A DNA stretch of 34,472 nt from Lachnospiraceae bacterium (GCA_024691875.1 JAILNG010000038.1:1-34472), one strand, 5' to 3'. Positions 1 to 7,817 are shown, counted from the stretch's first letter. The notes: generated by a model not told the origin, from the letters alone. Numbers and translations: made by a program.

Positions 1-639
1 CTTTCTGTGAGGTCCGTCAAGGATCATCTGATCGCCTGTATATGCATGGATAGTGCTCATGATACCGCTCTGGATGGGAGCATAATCATTGAGTGTCTTA
101 GCCATGGGTGCAAGGCAGTTTGTTGTGCAGGATGCAGCGGAGATAACCTGATCGTCCTTTGTAAGTGTCTTCTCGTTAACGGAGAATACGATAGTCTTAA
201 GATCGTTTCCAGCGGGTGCGGAAATAACAACCTTCTTAGCACCTGCCTGGATGTGAGCCATTGACTTTTCCTTTGAGCAATAGAAACCTGTGCACTCAAG
301 AACAACGTCAACACCGATCTTGCCCCAAGGAAGGTCAGCTGCCTTAGGCATAGCGTAGATTGTGATCTCCTTGCCATCAACTGTGATGGATCCGGGAACC
401 TTTACTGTCTTTCCGTCCTCTTCGAAAATAGGCTCCTTGGAAGATACAGTGTGAAGATTCTCACCGATCTTTCCGCAATATCCGCCCTGTGCTGTGTCAT
501 ACTTAAGTAAGTCAGCAAGCATTGCAGGACTTGTCAAATCGTTGATTGCTACTACTTCGTAGCCCTCTGCTCCGAACATCTGTCTGAATGCAAGACGTCC
601 GATACGACCAAAACCATTGATTGCAACTTTAACTGCCAT
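1..639 (-). CDS. gap: Glyceraldehyde-3-phosphate dehydrogenase, type I (3' end cut by window)
   Basis: This glycolytic enzyme makes 1,3-bisphosphoglycerate from glyceraldehyde-3-phosphate, phosphate and NAD in the cytoplasm. The 213 visible codons begin [19 protein letters not shown], the NAD-binding Rossmann start. An Asp near residue 34 (AINDLTS) fits NAD preference. The catalytic motif SCTTNCLAP places the active cysteine near residue 171, somewhat later than the usual ~150, so there is a small insertion before it. ATG at 639 follows AGGAGG with good spacing. The frame stays open to base 1, so the rest of the catalytic domain lies outside the window. The gene has its own strong promoter (756-784) and a structured leader. 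Family assignment is essentially certain. Confidence 0.97.
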   Translation of the reverse strand, partial: MAVKVAINGFGRIGRLAFRQMFGAEGYEVVAINDLTSPAMLADLLKYDTAQGGYCGKIGENLHTVSSKEPIFEEDGKTVKVPGSITVDGKEITIYAMPKAADLPWGKIGVDVVLECTGFYCSKEKSMAHIQAGAKKVVISAPAGNDLKTIVFSVNEKTLTKDDQVISAASCTTNCLAPMAKTLNDYAPIQSGIMSTIHAYTGDQMILDGPHRK

Positions 640-658
640 ATATGTTTCCTCCTGTTTT

Positions 659-711
659 CACGCAACTGTGCGTGTATTTGTTTGTGCCGCTTAGGCATAT
701 TTTTAAGCGGC
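659..711 (-). other. Two hairpins in the gap mRNA leader
   Basis: Between the gap promoter and its ribosome binding site lie two perfect inverted repeats. The first has an 8-bp stem, GCCGCTTA/TAAGCGGC (686-693 with 704-711). The second has a 6-bp stem with a 4-base loop, CACGCA-cagt-TGCGTG (659-674), ending about 6 bases before the AGGAGG. Neither is followed by a T-run, so they are unlikely to be terminators. Possible roles are mRNA stabilisation or control of translation; this is inference. Confidence 0.5.
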
Positions 712-755
712 AAATCTGAGATGTACCGCCTAATTTCATTGTTTGAACGCAATTA

Positions 756-784
756 TTTAAACACGTTGTTACTTTTTTGTCAAT
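756..784 (-). promoter_or_regulatory. gap promoter
   Basis: On the minus strand TTGACA (779-784), a 17-base spacer and TTAAAT (756-761) form a sigma-A-type promoter with a perfect -35 box. It predicts a leader of roughly 110 bases for gap, independent of the rpoZ operon upstream. Confidence 0.7.
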
Positions 785-824
785 ACTCGAAAAGTAATCT
801 TAAGGTTTTTTTATTAAAGACGTT

Positions 825-1064
825 CTATTTTTCAATCTCCTCATTGGGAAGGATGTGTACCTTTCCTTCGTAAAGCTCCTGAACAGCGATGGAAAGAGGC
901 TTGTCGCACTTAGGAACAACAAGGGGTTCTGCTCCGTCGATGATCTGTCTTGCTCTCTTTGCTGTAGCAATGCAAATTGAGTAACGGCTGTTGACAACTG
1001 CCTGTTCTCCTTCGGCATTGTCATTGATTCTCTGTGTTAATTCGGCATAGGATGGATGAATCAT
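825..1064 (-). CDS. rpoZ: RNA polymerase omega subunit
   Basis: This 79-residue protein matches bacterial omega, which promotes assembly and stability of RNA polymerase by binding the beta-prime subunit. It begins MIHPSYAELTQRIND and contains SRYSICIATAKRARQI, the conserved core where omega contacts beta-prime. ATG at 1064 follows AAAGGAAG with good spacing. It lies 86 bases downstream of yicC on the same strand. In many Firmicutes remA and gmk sit between yicC and rpoZ; here both are missing. An extended -10 element upstream suggests it also has its own promoter. No clear hairpin terminator follows it. Confidence 0.93.
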   Translation of the reverse strand: MIHPSYAELTQRINDNAEGEQAVVNSRYSICIATAKRARQIIDGAEPLVVPKCDKPLSIAVQELYEGKVHILPNEEIEK

Positions 1065-1106
1065 TTTAATCTTCCTTTCGATAATCTTAAATAAAGTTCG
1101 CTAACA

Positions 1107-1115
1107 ATTATATCA
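1107..1115 (-). promoter_or_regulatory. Extended -10 element upstream of rpoZ
   Basis: The minus strand carries TGATATAAT, a perfect extended -10 (TGnTATAAT). No good -35 lies at 17 bases; a TTGACA is present but only 8 bases upstream. It lies in the 86-base gap after yicC and could give rpoZ independent transcription. Confidence 0.4.
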
Positions 1116-1150
1116 TGAGTTGTCAATAGATACGAATAAAATTTTTAAAA

Positions 1151-2029
1151 TTATTCTATATTTTGAATCTGTTCTCTGATCTTCTCGATCTCAGTCTTTA
1201 ATTCTATGGCTGTATTGGAAACATCGATATCATTTGCTTTGGAAAGTGTTGTATTTGCTTCGCGGTTCATCTCCTGCGCAACAAAATCCAGTTTTCTTCC
1301 CACATCTTTTCCTGCCTTGAGCGTGTCTCTCATGTTTGAAACATGAGCTTTCAGGCGGACCATTTCCTCATCTACACAGATCTTATCCGCAAAAACGATG
1401 AGCTCGGTGGCAAGAACCTGTTCGGAAACATTTGTATCTCCGAGAAGCTCTTTAACCTTGGCAAGGATCTTTTCTCTGTACTCTTTTACGATCTCGGGAT
1501 TTCTGGCTTCGATCTTATCCACCATCTTCTCGATACCGTTCAGTTTTTCCAGAAGATCTTCCTTCAGTTTTTCGCCTTCTGCAACTCTTGTCTCAACGAA
1601 CTTTTCGAGGCATCCTCTTAATGCTGCTTCCAAAAGTTTCCAGAGTCCTTCCTCATCCACTTCCTTTTCCTCGAAGGTCAGAACTTCCGGTAATCTTGCG
1701 ATCGTAGCTGCATTTACATCATTCATAAGACCGAATTCATCGGAGATCTCGTTTAAGTACTTAATGTACTCTTCCGCAGTCTGCCTGTTGTATTTTACAA
1801 AACCTCCCGCGTCCTCGGTGTCTTCGTAAGTGATAAATACATCGATCTTACCCCGGCTGACGTATTCTTTCATAACACTTCTGATACCTGCCTCAAAAAA
1901 GTTCAGCTTTTTAGGCATTTTAATCGTTGTTTCGTTGTATCTGTGGTTTACGGATTTCATCTCGACGACGATCTTTCTTCCGCCTTCCGTCATCTCGCAG
2001 CGTCCGAAGCCGGTCATGCTCTTTATCAT
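1151..2029 (-). CDS. yicC: YicC/YloC-family endoribonuclease
   Basis: The 292-residue product starts MIKSMTGFGR and continues with VEMKSVNHRY, the signature opening of the YicC family. The middle is charged and helical, and the C-terminus holds the conserved segment FVAQEMNREANTTLSKAND, close to the family consensus. YicC proteins have been characterised as manganese-dependent endoribonucleases involved in small-RNA and mRNA turnover. Length is normal for the family. ATG at 2029 follows AAAGGAG. The upstream regulator gene ends 12 bases before this start, so the gene probably belongs to the transcript that begins at the CobW promoter near 5150. rpoZ follows after a short AT-rich gap. Confidence 0.93.
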   Translation of the reverse strand: MIKSMTGFGRCEMTEGGRKIVVEMKSVNHRYNETTIKMPKKLNFFEAGIRSVMKEYVSRGKIDVFITYEDTEDAGGFVKYNRQTAEEYIKYLNEISDEFGLMNDVNAATIARLPEVLTFEEKEVDEEGLWKLLEAALRGCLEKFVETRVAEGEKLKEDLLEKLNGIEKMVDKIEARNPEIVKEYREKILAKVKELLGDTNVSEQVLATELIVFADKICVDEEMVRLKAHVSNMRDTLKAGKDVGRKLDFVAQEMNREANTTLSKANDIDVSNTAIELKTEIEKIREQIQNIE

Positions 2030-2041
2030 TGGTTTTCTCCT

Positions 2042-2968
2042 TTATTTATCATGCTTTTTATAAATTGCCATTCTGATTCCCTGAGCATAATCTCCGAAGC
2101 CCTCTCCGAAAAGGTTCAAGCCTCCTTTGTGCTTCGCATTTTCCGAAACACCTATCTTAACGGAAATAAAATTCTCTTTGTATAAATCAACATCGGCAAG
2201 TGTAAGATCCGAAACCTTTTCTCCGTCAATGAAGCATCCGTCTTCCCTTAATGACCAGGTTTTCAGAACTCCGTACTGGGTGTTCTTGTCCGGCCACCAG
2301 CCCGGATTCCACATTCCTCTTCTTCCTCCGAAATCCGAAGGGCATGTCCAGGTCCCTATATTCTTTCCGTTCACCCAGAGTGTAATGTCGGAAGGAAAAT
2401 CCATGTTGAATTCATGGTCCTCTGAACATGCTTCCAAAGAAAACTCAACTCTCTTGGCTTCCTTTTCTTTGAAGGAGTAATTCGGAAAACGGTACTCAAC
2501 AAATCCGTCTCCTCCGAACCAAAGCAGCTTAGCGTTCCCTCTGTCCTGATGATAGAAGCTTCCCGGTTCGTCCTCCTGTCCGATGGGCCCCTTATCGCCC
2601 GCTATTCCGCAGGTTGGTTTTACCGAGTAATCCACAAATGCCCCGATGGGCATATTGATGACTTCCACACTGTCGGCACCTATGGTCGATTCGGTAATGA
2701 TCTCCACCCCGTTAACGGCCTTGCTGCAAAGCTTCATGGACCCTCTTACGGCAGGTACAAGATCACACTTGATCAGTCCGGCTTCTTCAAGCGCTCTCAC
2801 ATGCATTGCGGCAGAACTTGCGGGAATGTCAAGCTTGTCCGCTATCTCATTGACATTAAAGCTCTTTTCCGACAAAAGTCGTAAAATATCGATCCTTACA
2901 TCACTGGAAAGTGCTTTGCCGATCAGATTCAGTTTTTCTTTATCGTCGAGATTAATCTGAAGAACCAT
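2042..2968 (-). CDS. ArsR-type HTH transcriptional regulator with beta-rich C-terminal domain
   Basis: Residues ~10-80 form a winged helix of ArsR type (SSDVRIDILRLLSEK, then VNEIADKLDIPASSAAMHVRALEEAGLIK). After a linker, residues ~135-305 are rich in Trp, Gly and aromatics (LWFGGDGFVEYRFPNY, ITLWVNGKNIGTW, MWNPGWWPDKN, GGLNLFGEGFGDYAQ). This pattern suggests a jelly-roll or lectin-like sensor domain. I associate this architecture with predicted regulators often found near sugar metabolism genes in Firmicutes, but the ligand is unknown. No cysteine pair typical of metal-sensing ArsR/SmtB is visible, although the gene lies 10 bases after two metal-type GTPase genes and 12 before yicC. ATG at 2968 follows AAGGGTG. 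DNA-binding role is confident; effector is not. Confidence 0.75.
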   Translation of the reverse strand: MVLQINLDDKEKLNLIGKALSSDVRIDILRLLSEKSFNVNEIADKLDIPASSAAMHVRALEEAGLIKCDLVPAVRGSMKLCSKAVNGVEIITESTIGADSVEVINMPIGAFVDYSVKPTCGIAGDKGPIGQEDEPGSFYHQDRGNAKLLWFGGDGFVEYRFPNYSFKEKEAKRVEFSLEACSEDHEFNMDFPSDITLWVNGKNIGTWTCPSDFGGRRGMWNPGWWPDKNTQYGVLKTWSLREDGCFIDGEKVSDLTLADVDLYKENFISVKIGVSENAKHKGGLNLFGEGFGDYAQGIRMAIYKKHDK

Positions 2969-2978
2969 TCCTTCACCC

Positions 2979-3917
2979 TTAATTCATTGTAATAACATGA
3001 TCTTCCGGTTTCTTTGCGGGTTCAACCTTAATAAGCTTGTAAACAGGTCCCTCGCCCTCGTATTCCGGCAAGTACTTTGACTGTATTTCACAGGTAACGT
3101 AGACCCAATCTCTTGTCTTGTACTGAGCAGCATCCCCGTAGCAAAGAAATCCGATGAACGCGATGTCCGCAGCGCAGCAGGTCATGGCAAATCTTCCGGG
3201 CACAAAAGTTCCCTTCGGAGTCTCCTTGCCTCTGTAAACCATAGCCAGGAATCTGACCTTTTTACCGACGTAATCCTTCAGATTGTCCATGCAATCCAGA
3301 TAAAAGATCCCATAATCGTCATCAGGTATTTCGATAATATCTGCTTTCATATCATAAGGAAGCTCGATCTCATCATCGTAACCGGCTTCTTCGCCCTCTG
3401 CCGCTTCAAAAACTGTCTGTGCTCTTCTGTTAAGCGTTCTCACCAGTTTCTTTAGAGTGTTTCTCTTGGTGTTGGCATTGCATTTGTTAAATATGACCAG
3501 CTCCGAGAACTGTATGACCTCATTCATCATCTGACGCATGTTGGCCATGTAGGTCTCAAAAGTTGTGGCATCGGCAATGGTGATGATCTGGGCAAGTTCC
3601 CAACGTCTGGGAAATCCCATCTCAAGGATTCTGGAAACACTCCAGGTACCGTTCCACTCCACCATTACTCTGTCAGCCTTGTATTTCTTGACGCAGTCCA
3701 TCATAAATGCAGGTCTGAAATCTTCTTCATTCTCAACATTCACAATGGTGACTTTACGTTCCGCAAGGACTTCTTTGTCGTATTCCACTTCGCCTTCTTC
3801 ACAGACGATGAGCAAAGTGCTTTTGCCTTCGGTAAAATCGTCATCCATCAAGGTGTCTCTTATAAAAGTTGTCTTTCCTGAATCAAGAAATCCCAGGATC
3901 AAAAATAAGGGAGTCAT
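2979..3917 (-). CDS. COG0523/CobW-like GTPase fused to a YcgQ-like (DUF1980-type) domain
   Basis: The 312-residue protein starts with a G3E-type P-loop, ILGFLDSGKTTFI, followed by a CobW-like GTPase fold and a base-recognition-like segment (LVIFNKCN). It lacks the CxCC motif of COG0523 metallochaperones: the region after the second strand reads VTIVNVENEEDF. From about residue 200 the sequence changes to YVGKKVRFLAMVYRG and PGRFAMTCCAADIAFIGF. This resembles the C-terminal domain of YcgQ/DUF1980 proteins, which partner YcgR permeases. No permease gene is in the window. The start overlaps the stop of the preceding GTPase gene by one base (TAATG), implying translational coupling. GTPase assignment is strong; the YcgQ resemblance is from recalled motifs. 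Confidence 0.78.
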   Translation of the reverse strand: MTPLFLILGFLDSGKTTFIRDTLMDDDFTEGKSTLLIVCEEGEVEYDKEVLAERKVTIVNVENEEDFRPAFMMDCVKKYKADRVMVEWNGTWSVSRILEMGFPRRWELAQIITIADATTFETYMANMRQMMNEVIQFSELVIFNKCNANTKRNTLKKLVRTLNRRAQTVFEAAEGEEAGYDDEIELPYDMKADIIEIPDDDYGIFYLDCMDNLKDYVGKKVRFLAMVYRGKETPKGTFVPGRFAMTCCAADIAFIGFLCYGDAAQYKTRDWVYVTCEIQSKYLPEYEGEGPVYKLIKVEPAKKPEDHVITMN

Positions 3918-5086
3918 TATCTAAAAACCTCTTCAAGTTTATCTTCTTTAAGCTCCGCACCGATCACACAGAGCTTTCCTGTGTAGTCGGGCTGACCTTC
4001 TCTGAGTTCGTATTCTTCCGGTACAAGATCAAAGTAGATCCATGTTCCGTCAGTGCCCATTACCATGCCCTTCGCACGAAGGATCTTTCCGAATTCCTCA
4101 CTGTAAGCAAGCTTCTTGAGTATATCTTCAAGAGCGCTCCTGTCGTACTTGTGAGGAGTCTCTTTGCCCCAGCTTGTAAACACTTCATCCGCATCATGTC
4201 CATGATGGTGGTGGTGGTGATGGTGATGATGCTCATGTTCGTCTTCATCCTCGTCATCGTGATGGTGATGATGTTCATGTTCGTCTTCATCCCCGTCATG
4301 GTGGTGATGATGCTCGTGTTCGTCATCATCATCCTCATCTTCGTGATGGTGATGATGATGTTCATGCTCATCTTCGTCATCATCATGGTGATGATGGTGG
4401 CACTCGCACTCGGGATCATCGCATTCGTCATCGTCATCGTCGTGTGCATGTTCCTTGATCTCAGCAAGAAGTGCATCTGCAAAGCTTTCTTTCTTTTCCA
4501 TAGCAGAAAGCATTATATCCTGATCCAGTGAATCCCAGGGCGTTGTGATGATGGTTGCATTGGGATTGTGTTCCTTAAGCATTGCGACAACTTCTTCAAG
4601 CTTTGCATCCGTAAGATTCTGTGTTCGGCTGAGTACGATGGTCTTTGCACTCTCAACCTGATTGTTGAAGAATTCTCCGAAGTTCTTAATGTAGACCTTG
4701 GCCTTGGAAGCGTCTACAACTGTAGAGAAAGAGTTGAGAGCAGCTCCGTCCAGCTTATCTTCTACGTTCTGAACAGCTTTGATAACGTCGGAAAGCTTGC
4801 CGACGCCCGAAGGTTCGATGATTATTCTATCAGGGTGGAACTGTGCCACAACCTTCTTAAGTGCTTCGCCGAAATCGCCTACAAGTGAGCAGCAGATGCA
4901 TCCGGAATTCATCTCTGTGATCTCTATGCCTGCGTCTTTTAAAAAGCCGCCGTCAATACCGATCTCACCGAATTCGTTCTCGATAAGGACTACCTTCTCG
5001 CCCTTAAAGGCACCTCCCAAGAGCTTTTTAATGAGCGTGGTCTTTCCTGCTCCCAAAAAACCTGAGATTATATCTATTTTTGTCAT
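3917..5086 (-). CDS. COG0523/CobW-family metallochaperone GTPase with long His/Asp-rich loop
   Basis: This 389-residue G3E GTPase has Walker A SGFLGAGKTTLI, the switch region LIENEFGEIGID, and the family metal motif GCICC (CxCC). It probably delivers or allocates a transition metal, zinc or nickel or cobalt, using GTP. Between the GTPase core and the CobW_C domain (YKLRE-like tail VPEEYELREGQ) sits a loop with about 38 histidines in roughly 88 residues, plus CDDPECEC. A GTG nine bases upstream (5095) is in frame but lies against the AAAGGA; ATG at 5086 has proper spacing and gives the typical MTKIDIISGFLGAGKTT start. First gene of a likely operon with its own promoter. The cognate metal cannot be read from sequence. 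Confidence 0.92.
   Translation of the reverse strand: MTKIDIISGFLGAGKTTLIKKLLGGAFKGEKVVLIENEFGEIGIDGGFLKDAGIEITEMNSGCICCSLVGDFGEALKKVVAQFHPDRIIIEPSGVGKLSDVIKAVQNVEDKLDGAALNSFSTVVDASKAKVYIKNFGEFFNNQVESAKTIVLSRTQNLTDAKLEEVVAMLKEHNPNATIITTPWDSLDQDIMLSAMEKKESFADALLAEIKEHAHDDDDDECDDPECECHHHHHDDDEDEHEHHHHHHEDEDDDDEHEHHHHHDGDEDEHEHHHHHDDEDEDEHEHHHHHHHHHHGHDADEVFTSWGKETPHKYDRSALEDILKKLAYSEEFGKILRAKGMVMGTDGTWIYFDLVPEEYELREGQPDYTGKLCVIGAELKEDKLEEVFR
4190..4455 (-). repeat. Tandem coding repeats for His/Asp/Glu-rich metal-binding loop
   Basis: Inside the CobW-family gene the DNA is a degenerate microsatellite of CAT, GAT, GAA and GAC codons on the coding strand. It encodes about five blocks of the type DEDEHEHHHHH separated by acidic residues. 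Such repeats change length easily by slippage, so the number of histidines may vary among strains. Confidence 0.85.
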
Positions 5087-5135
5087 AATAAACACATCCT
5101 TTCATTTGTGGGAATTAACCCGAAATCAACTTATA

Positions 5136-5164
5136 ATTATATTCCCTTTCCCAATTTTAGTCAA
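5136..5164 (-). promoter_or_regulatory. Promoter of the CobW-GTPase/regulator/yicC operon
   Basis: TTGACT (5159-5164), a 17-base spacer and a perfect TATAAT (5136-5141) on the minus strand. The -35 box overlaps the TGA stop codon of rqcH. The -10 sits in the 10-base palindrome TATAATTATA. No Zur-box-like dyad was recognised. Confidence 0.75.
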
Positions 5165-6927
5165 GGAATAAGGGAAAGTGCCGAAATGTCAGTGGTTGCG
5201 ACCAGTGAATAATTTGTATGGTAGATCACAAAGCCGGGCTTTGCATTGGCAGGCTTTTTGATCTCCTTCTTCTTAACGTAATCGACCTCCACTTTACCGT
5301 TCTTCGCTGCACTTGAATAATGAGCTGCCAAAGCCCCGGCGTACTCGAAAGCCTTGTCCGGTACTTCCGAATTTCCCGTCTGCATGATCACATGGGATCC
5401 GGGACAACCTTTGGCATGGAACCACCAGTCATTGTTCGAAGCAAAATTGAAGGTAAGTTCATCATTCTGCATATTGTTCTTTCCCACATAAAAATTTATG
5501 CCTTCCGGGGAAACGAAATGTAAAGGATTGCTCTTGATCTTATTCTTACCCTTGTTCTTCTCGTTGTTATGTGCATGGAACTTAATGTACCCGCTGTCTG
5601 TGAGTTCTTTTTTTATCTGAGCCAGATCATTTTCATCCGTGGCTATCTCAAGAGAGAGTGCAATTGAGTTAAGATGCTCAAGGGAACTCTTCGTTTCTTC
5701 AATGTAGACGCTCAATGCTTCAAAGGTACGCTTCAGTTTTGAATAACGGTCAAAATACTTTTTGGCATTCTGTATGGGAGAAAGCTCCGGATCCAGGGGT
5801 ATCCTGATCTGCTTATTCGAGTAATAATCAAAAGCCTCGATCTCCTTTGCCCCGGTCTCCGCACCGTATCCGTAAGCTGTGAGCAATTCGCCGTAGATCC
5901 TGTATTTGTCTCTTTTGGCAGTGTCTTCCATTTGCTTTTGCTGCAGAGAGAGTTTCTTTGCTTCCCTTTCCGTAGCTGTGCTCACGATCTTTCTCAGATC
6001 GGCGGATTTTTGCCTTATGGCGGTGGCAGCATTTTTTTCGGAATAAAAGTCGGAAAGCAGTTTTGAAACAGAAGCGTATTCCCGAATTTCAAAATGCTCC
6101 GTGATCTCTTCCGAGATGGGTATCACCGAAAATTCTGCCGGGATACCGTTTTCCGTCATTATAAAAGGAGTAAACTTTCTTTCTTTTATGTCGTCGGCAG
6201 CTCTTTCTATACATTTAAAAAGATGCATGCCATAGTCTTCACCTATCTCACTTGCAGGGATCCTTCCGTCAAGTCCCGCTCTTCTCAGCATTTCCTCGGC
6301 AGCCATGGGACTGACACCCGTGAGGCCTGTATAAACCGCCTTTGACAATGGGATGTTCTTTGAAAGCACTTTTGTCTTAAATCCCTCAAATTCCATGTTC
6401 AACGGATTCACCCTGTCTTCCGTTCCCGGCAGAAAGTACTCTCTTCCGGGCAGAACTTCTCTCACTGAGCTCATAAAGGAATTTACTCTCTTGATCGAGT
6501 CAAGGATCTTATAGTTTTCATCGCAAAGGATAATGTTACTGTACTTTCCCATGATCTCAACCATAAGATGCTTGATCCTTACATCACCCATCTCATCCAG
6601 GTGCTCAACACTGAAATCCACTGTTCTTTCCGGGCTTTCTTCTCCGAAACCCTGGCGGATGTCAAGGATCCTGGCGCTGTTGAAATGTTTTCTTAACAGC
6701 ATGCAAAAAGCAGGCGCCGTCATAGGGCTCGGCTTGTTGTCCTCAGTAATGTACATGAGCGGCAAAGAAGCATTCGCCGAGATCAGGAGCCTTAAATTTT
6801 CTTCCGCTTTTATTGTAAGCAGGATCTCATCTTTTTCCGGCTGAGCGATCTTTGAGATCCTTCCGCCCTTAAGGCGTCTGTTCAACTCATCAACAAGACA
6901 AGCTACCGTAATTCCGTCAAATGCCAT
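5161..6927 (-). CDS. rqcH: Rqc2 homolog RqcH (NFACT family ribosome quality control factor)
   Basis: The 588-residue protein begins MAFDGITVACLVDELNRRLKG, the NFACT-N signature. Charged coiled-coil segments occupy the middle (~300-430), and the C-terminal NFACT-R domain has NDWWFHAKGCPGSHVIM. RqcH binds obstructed 50S subunits carrying peptidyl-tRNA and adds C-terminal alanine tails that mark the nascent chain for degradation. The acidic-Arg pair important for tRNA binding (Asp-Arg in B. subtilis) appears as Glu-Arg at about 100-101 if the alignment is right. An in-frame start 36 bases upstream would add an atypical leader and is not preferred. The start overlaps the end of the phosphatase gene by 11 bases, so the two are co-transcribed. 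Confidence 0.93.
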   Translation of the reverse strand: MAFDGITVACLVDELNRRLKGGRISKIAQPEKDEILLTIKAEENLRLLISANASLPLMYITEDNKPSPMTAPAFCMLLRKHFNSARILDIRQGFGEESPERTVDFSVEHLDEMGDVRIKHLMVEIMGKYSNIILCDENYKILDSIKRVNSFMSSVREVLPGREYFLPGTEDRVNPLNMEFEGFKTKVLSKNIPLSKAVYTGLTGVSPMAAEEMLRRAGLDGRIPASEIGEDYGMHLFKCIERAADDIKERKFTPFIMTENGIPAEFSVIPISEEITEHFEIREYASVSKLLSDFYSEKNAATAIRQKSADLRKIVSTATEREAKKLSLQQKQMEDTAKRDKYRIYGELLTAYGYGAETGAKEIEAFDYYSNKQIRIPLDPELSPIQNAKKYFDRYSKLKRTFEALSVYIEETKSSLEHLNSIALSLEIATDENDLAQIKKELTDSGYIKFHAHNNEKNKGKNKIKSNPLHFVSPEGINFYVGKNNMQNDELTFNFASNNDWWFHAKGCPGSHVIMQTGNSEVPDKAFEYAGALAAHYSSAAKNGKVEVDYVKKKEIKKPANAKPGFVIYHTNYSLVATTDISALSLIP

Positions 6928-7741
6928 AGATACCGTCCCCCACTTTTTCCGAATAATGGGCATCGGAACCGTATGTCAGCTTTGTACCGCCCAGTTCTTT
7001 ATATCTGGCCATGATCTCATCAGAAGGATGCACATGCCTTAGGCGCGTGAACGCACCCTTGGTGTTCACTTCCAAAGCCTGCCCTCTTTTTATGATCGTT
7101 TTCAGGATCTCATCGATAAGATCTGCGTTCTTTTTGTAAACTTTTTTAAAGTATTCCTCAACACTGCAGTCGATCAATTCATCGGGAACGTATCTTACCA
7201 CATAGTCTATGTGCGAAAGTGATGTGAAAAAGTCGTACTCTCTCACATTATCAAGCATATTCCTAAAGTACTCTCTGATCAGTTCATCCGCTCCGTACTT
7301 AAACCATGCTTCCGGATAGTAGGGTTCATCTCCGTTCACAAGATGGGTTGACCCAAGTACCACATCAAACCTGTACTTGTCCACTGCATCCTTGTATTTT
7401 TTTAATATGTCCTTTCTTCCCGGCCGGAGTCCCAATTCTATACCCGAAAGGATCCGGATCTTATCTCCGTAAAGACTTCTCATCCTTTCCAGCTCTTTAA
7501 AATACTCATCTATATCAAAAGTAAAAAGAGGTCTTTCATCAAAATCCGGATGAAATTTCTTCCAGTCCGGTCCCGCATCTTTCCGAAAATCTTCTCTGTA
7601 CTCATCGGGGTAATCTTCATCCCAATGTTCGGTAAAGGCGATCCTGTCAAGGCCTCTTTTTATCGCGACTTCCACCGATTCACTCATTATTGCGTTTGAA
7701 TCCGTGGAAAAGCGTGTATGTATGTGTAGATCTGCTTTCAT
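6917..7741 (-). CDS. hisJ: Histidinol-phosphatase, PHP family (HisJ/HisK type)
   Basis: The 274-residue protein has the PHP metal-binding motifs in order: DLHIHTRFS at the N-terminus, FTEHWD, GIELG, LGSTH, LSHIDY and SDAHY near the C-terminus. These ligands build the trinuclear metal site of PHP phosphoesterases. Length and motif context fit HisJ, which dephosphorylates L-histidinol phosphate in histidine synthesis. No other his genes are nearby, so another phosphoester substrate is possible. A promoter with TTGACT and TAAAAT lies just upstream. The ribosome site is weak (AGCAGG). The 3' end overlaps the rqcH start. Confidence 0.82.
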   Translation of the reverse strand: MKADLHIHTRFSTDSNAIMSESVEVAIKRGLDRIAFTEHWDEDYPDEYREDFRKDAGPDWKKFHPDFDERPLFTFDIDEYFKELERMRSLYGDKIRILSGIELGLRPGRKDILKKYKDAVDKYRFDVVLGSTHLVNGDEPYYPEAWFKYGADELIREYFRNMLDNVREYDFFTSLSHIDYVVRYVPDELIDCSVEEYFKKVYKKNADLIDEILKTIIKRGQALEVNTKGAFTRLRHVHPSDEIMARYKELGGTKLTYGSDAHYSEKVGDGIYGI

Positions 7742-7788
7742 TTTGTGCCTGCTTTCTGTAATAACCGACCAAATAACTCGGCAGACAC

Positions 7789-7817
7789 ATTTTACTTTAT
7801 GACTTGCTTTCAGTCAA
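7789..7817 (-). promoter_or_regulatory. Promoter of the hisJ-rqcH pair
   Basis: TTGACT (7812-7817), a 17-base spacer and TAAAAT (7789-7794) on the minus strand. The -35 box overlaps the final codons and stop of the last Tad-locus gene, the same compact layout as at 5136-5164. No terminator with a T-run separates the Tad locus from it. Confidence 0.65.

Noticed and set aside
1096-1106. GTTAGCGAAC as another flavodoxin-type operator near rpoZ
   Set aside because: Only one half-site (GTTAGC) is present, without the GCTAAC partner at 4 bases.
1107-1130. TTGACA plus TATAAT as a standard promoter for rpoZ
   Set aside because: The boxes are only 8 bases apart; only the extended -10 was kept.
3869-4531. 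Plus-strand frame with a hydrophobic Met/Val-rich product
   Set aside because: It is the complement of the His/Asp repeat (CAT/GAT codons read as ATG/ATC/GTG); no ribosome site and fully inside the CobW-type gene.
5131-5142. Zur operator at the CobW promoter
   Set aside because: The only dyad is the AT-only TATAATTATA, which is explained by the -10 box and does not match a Zur-box pattern.
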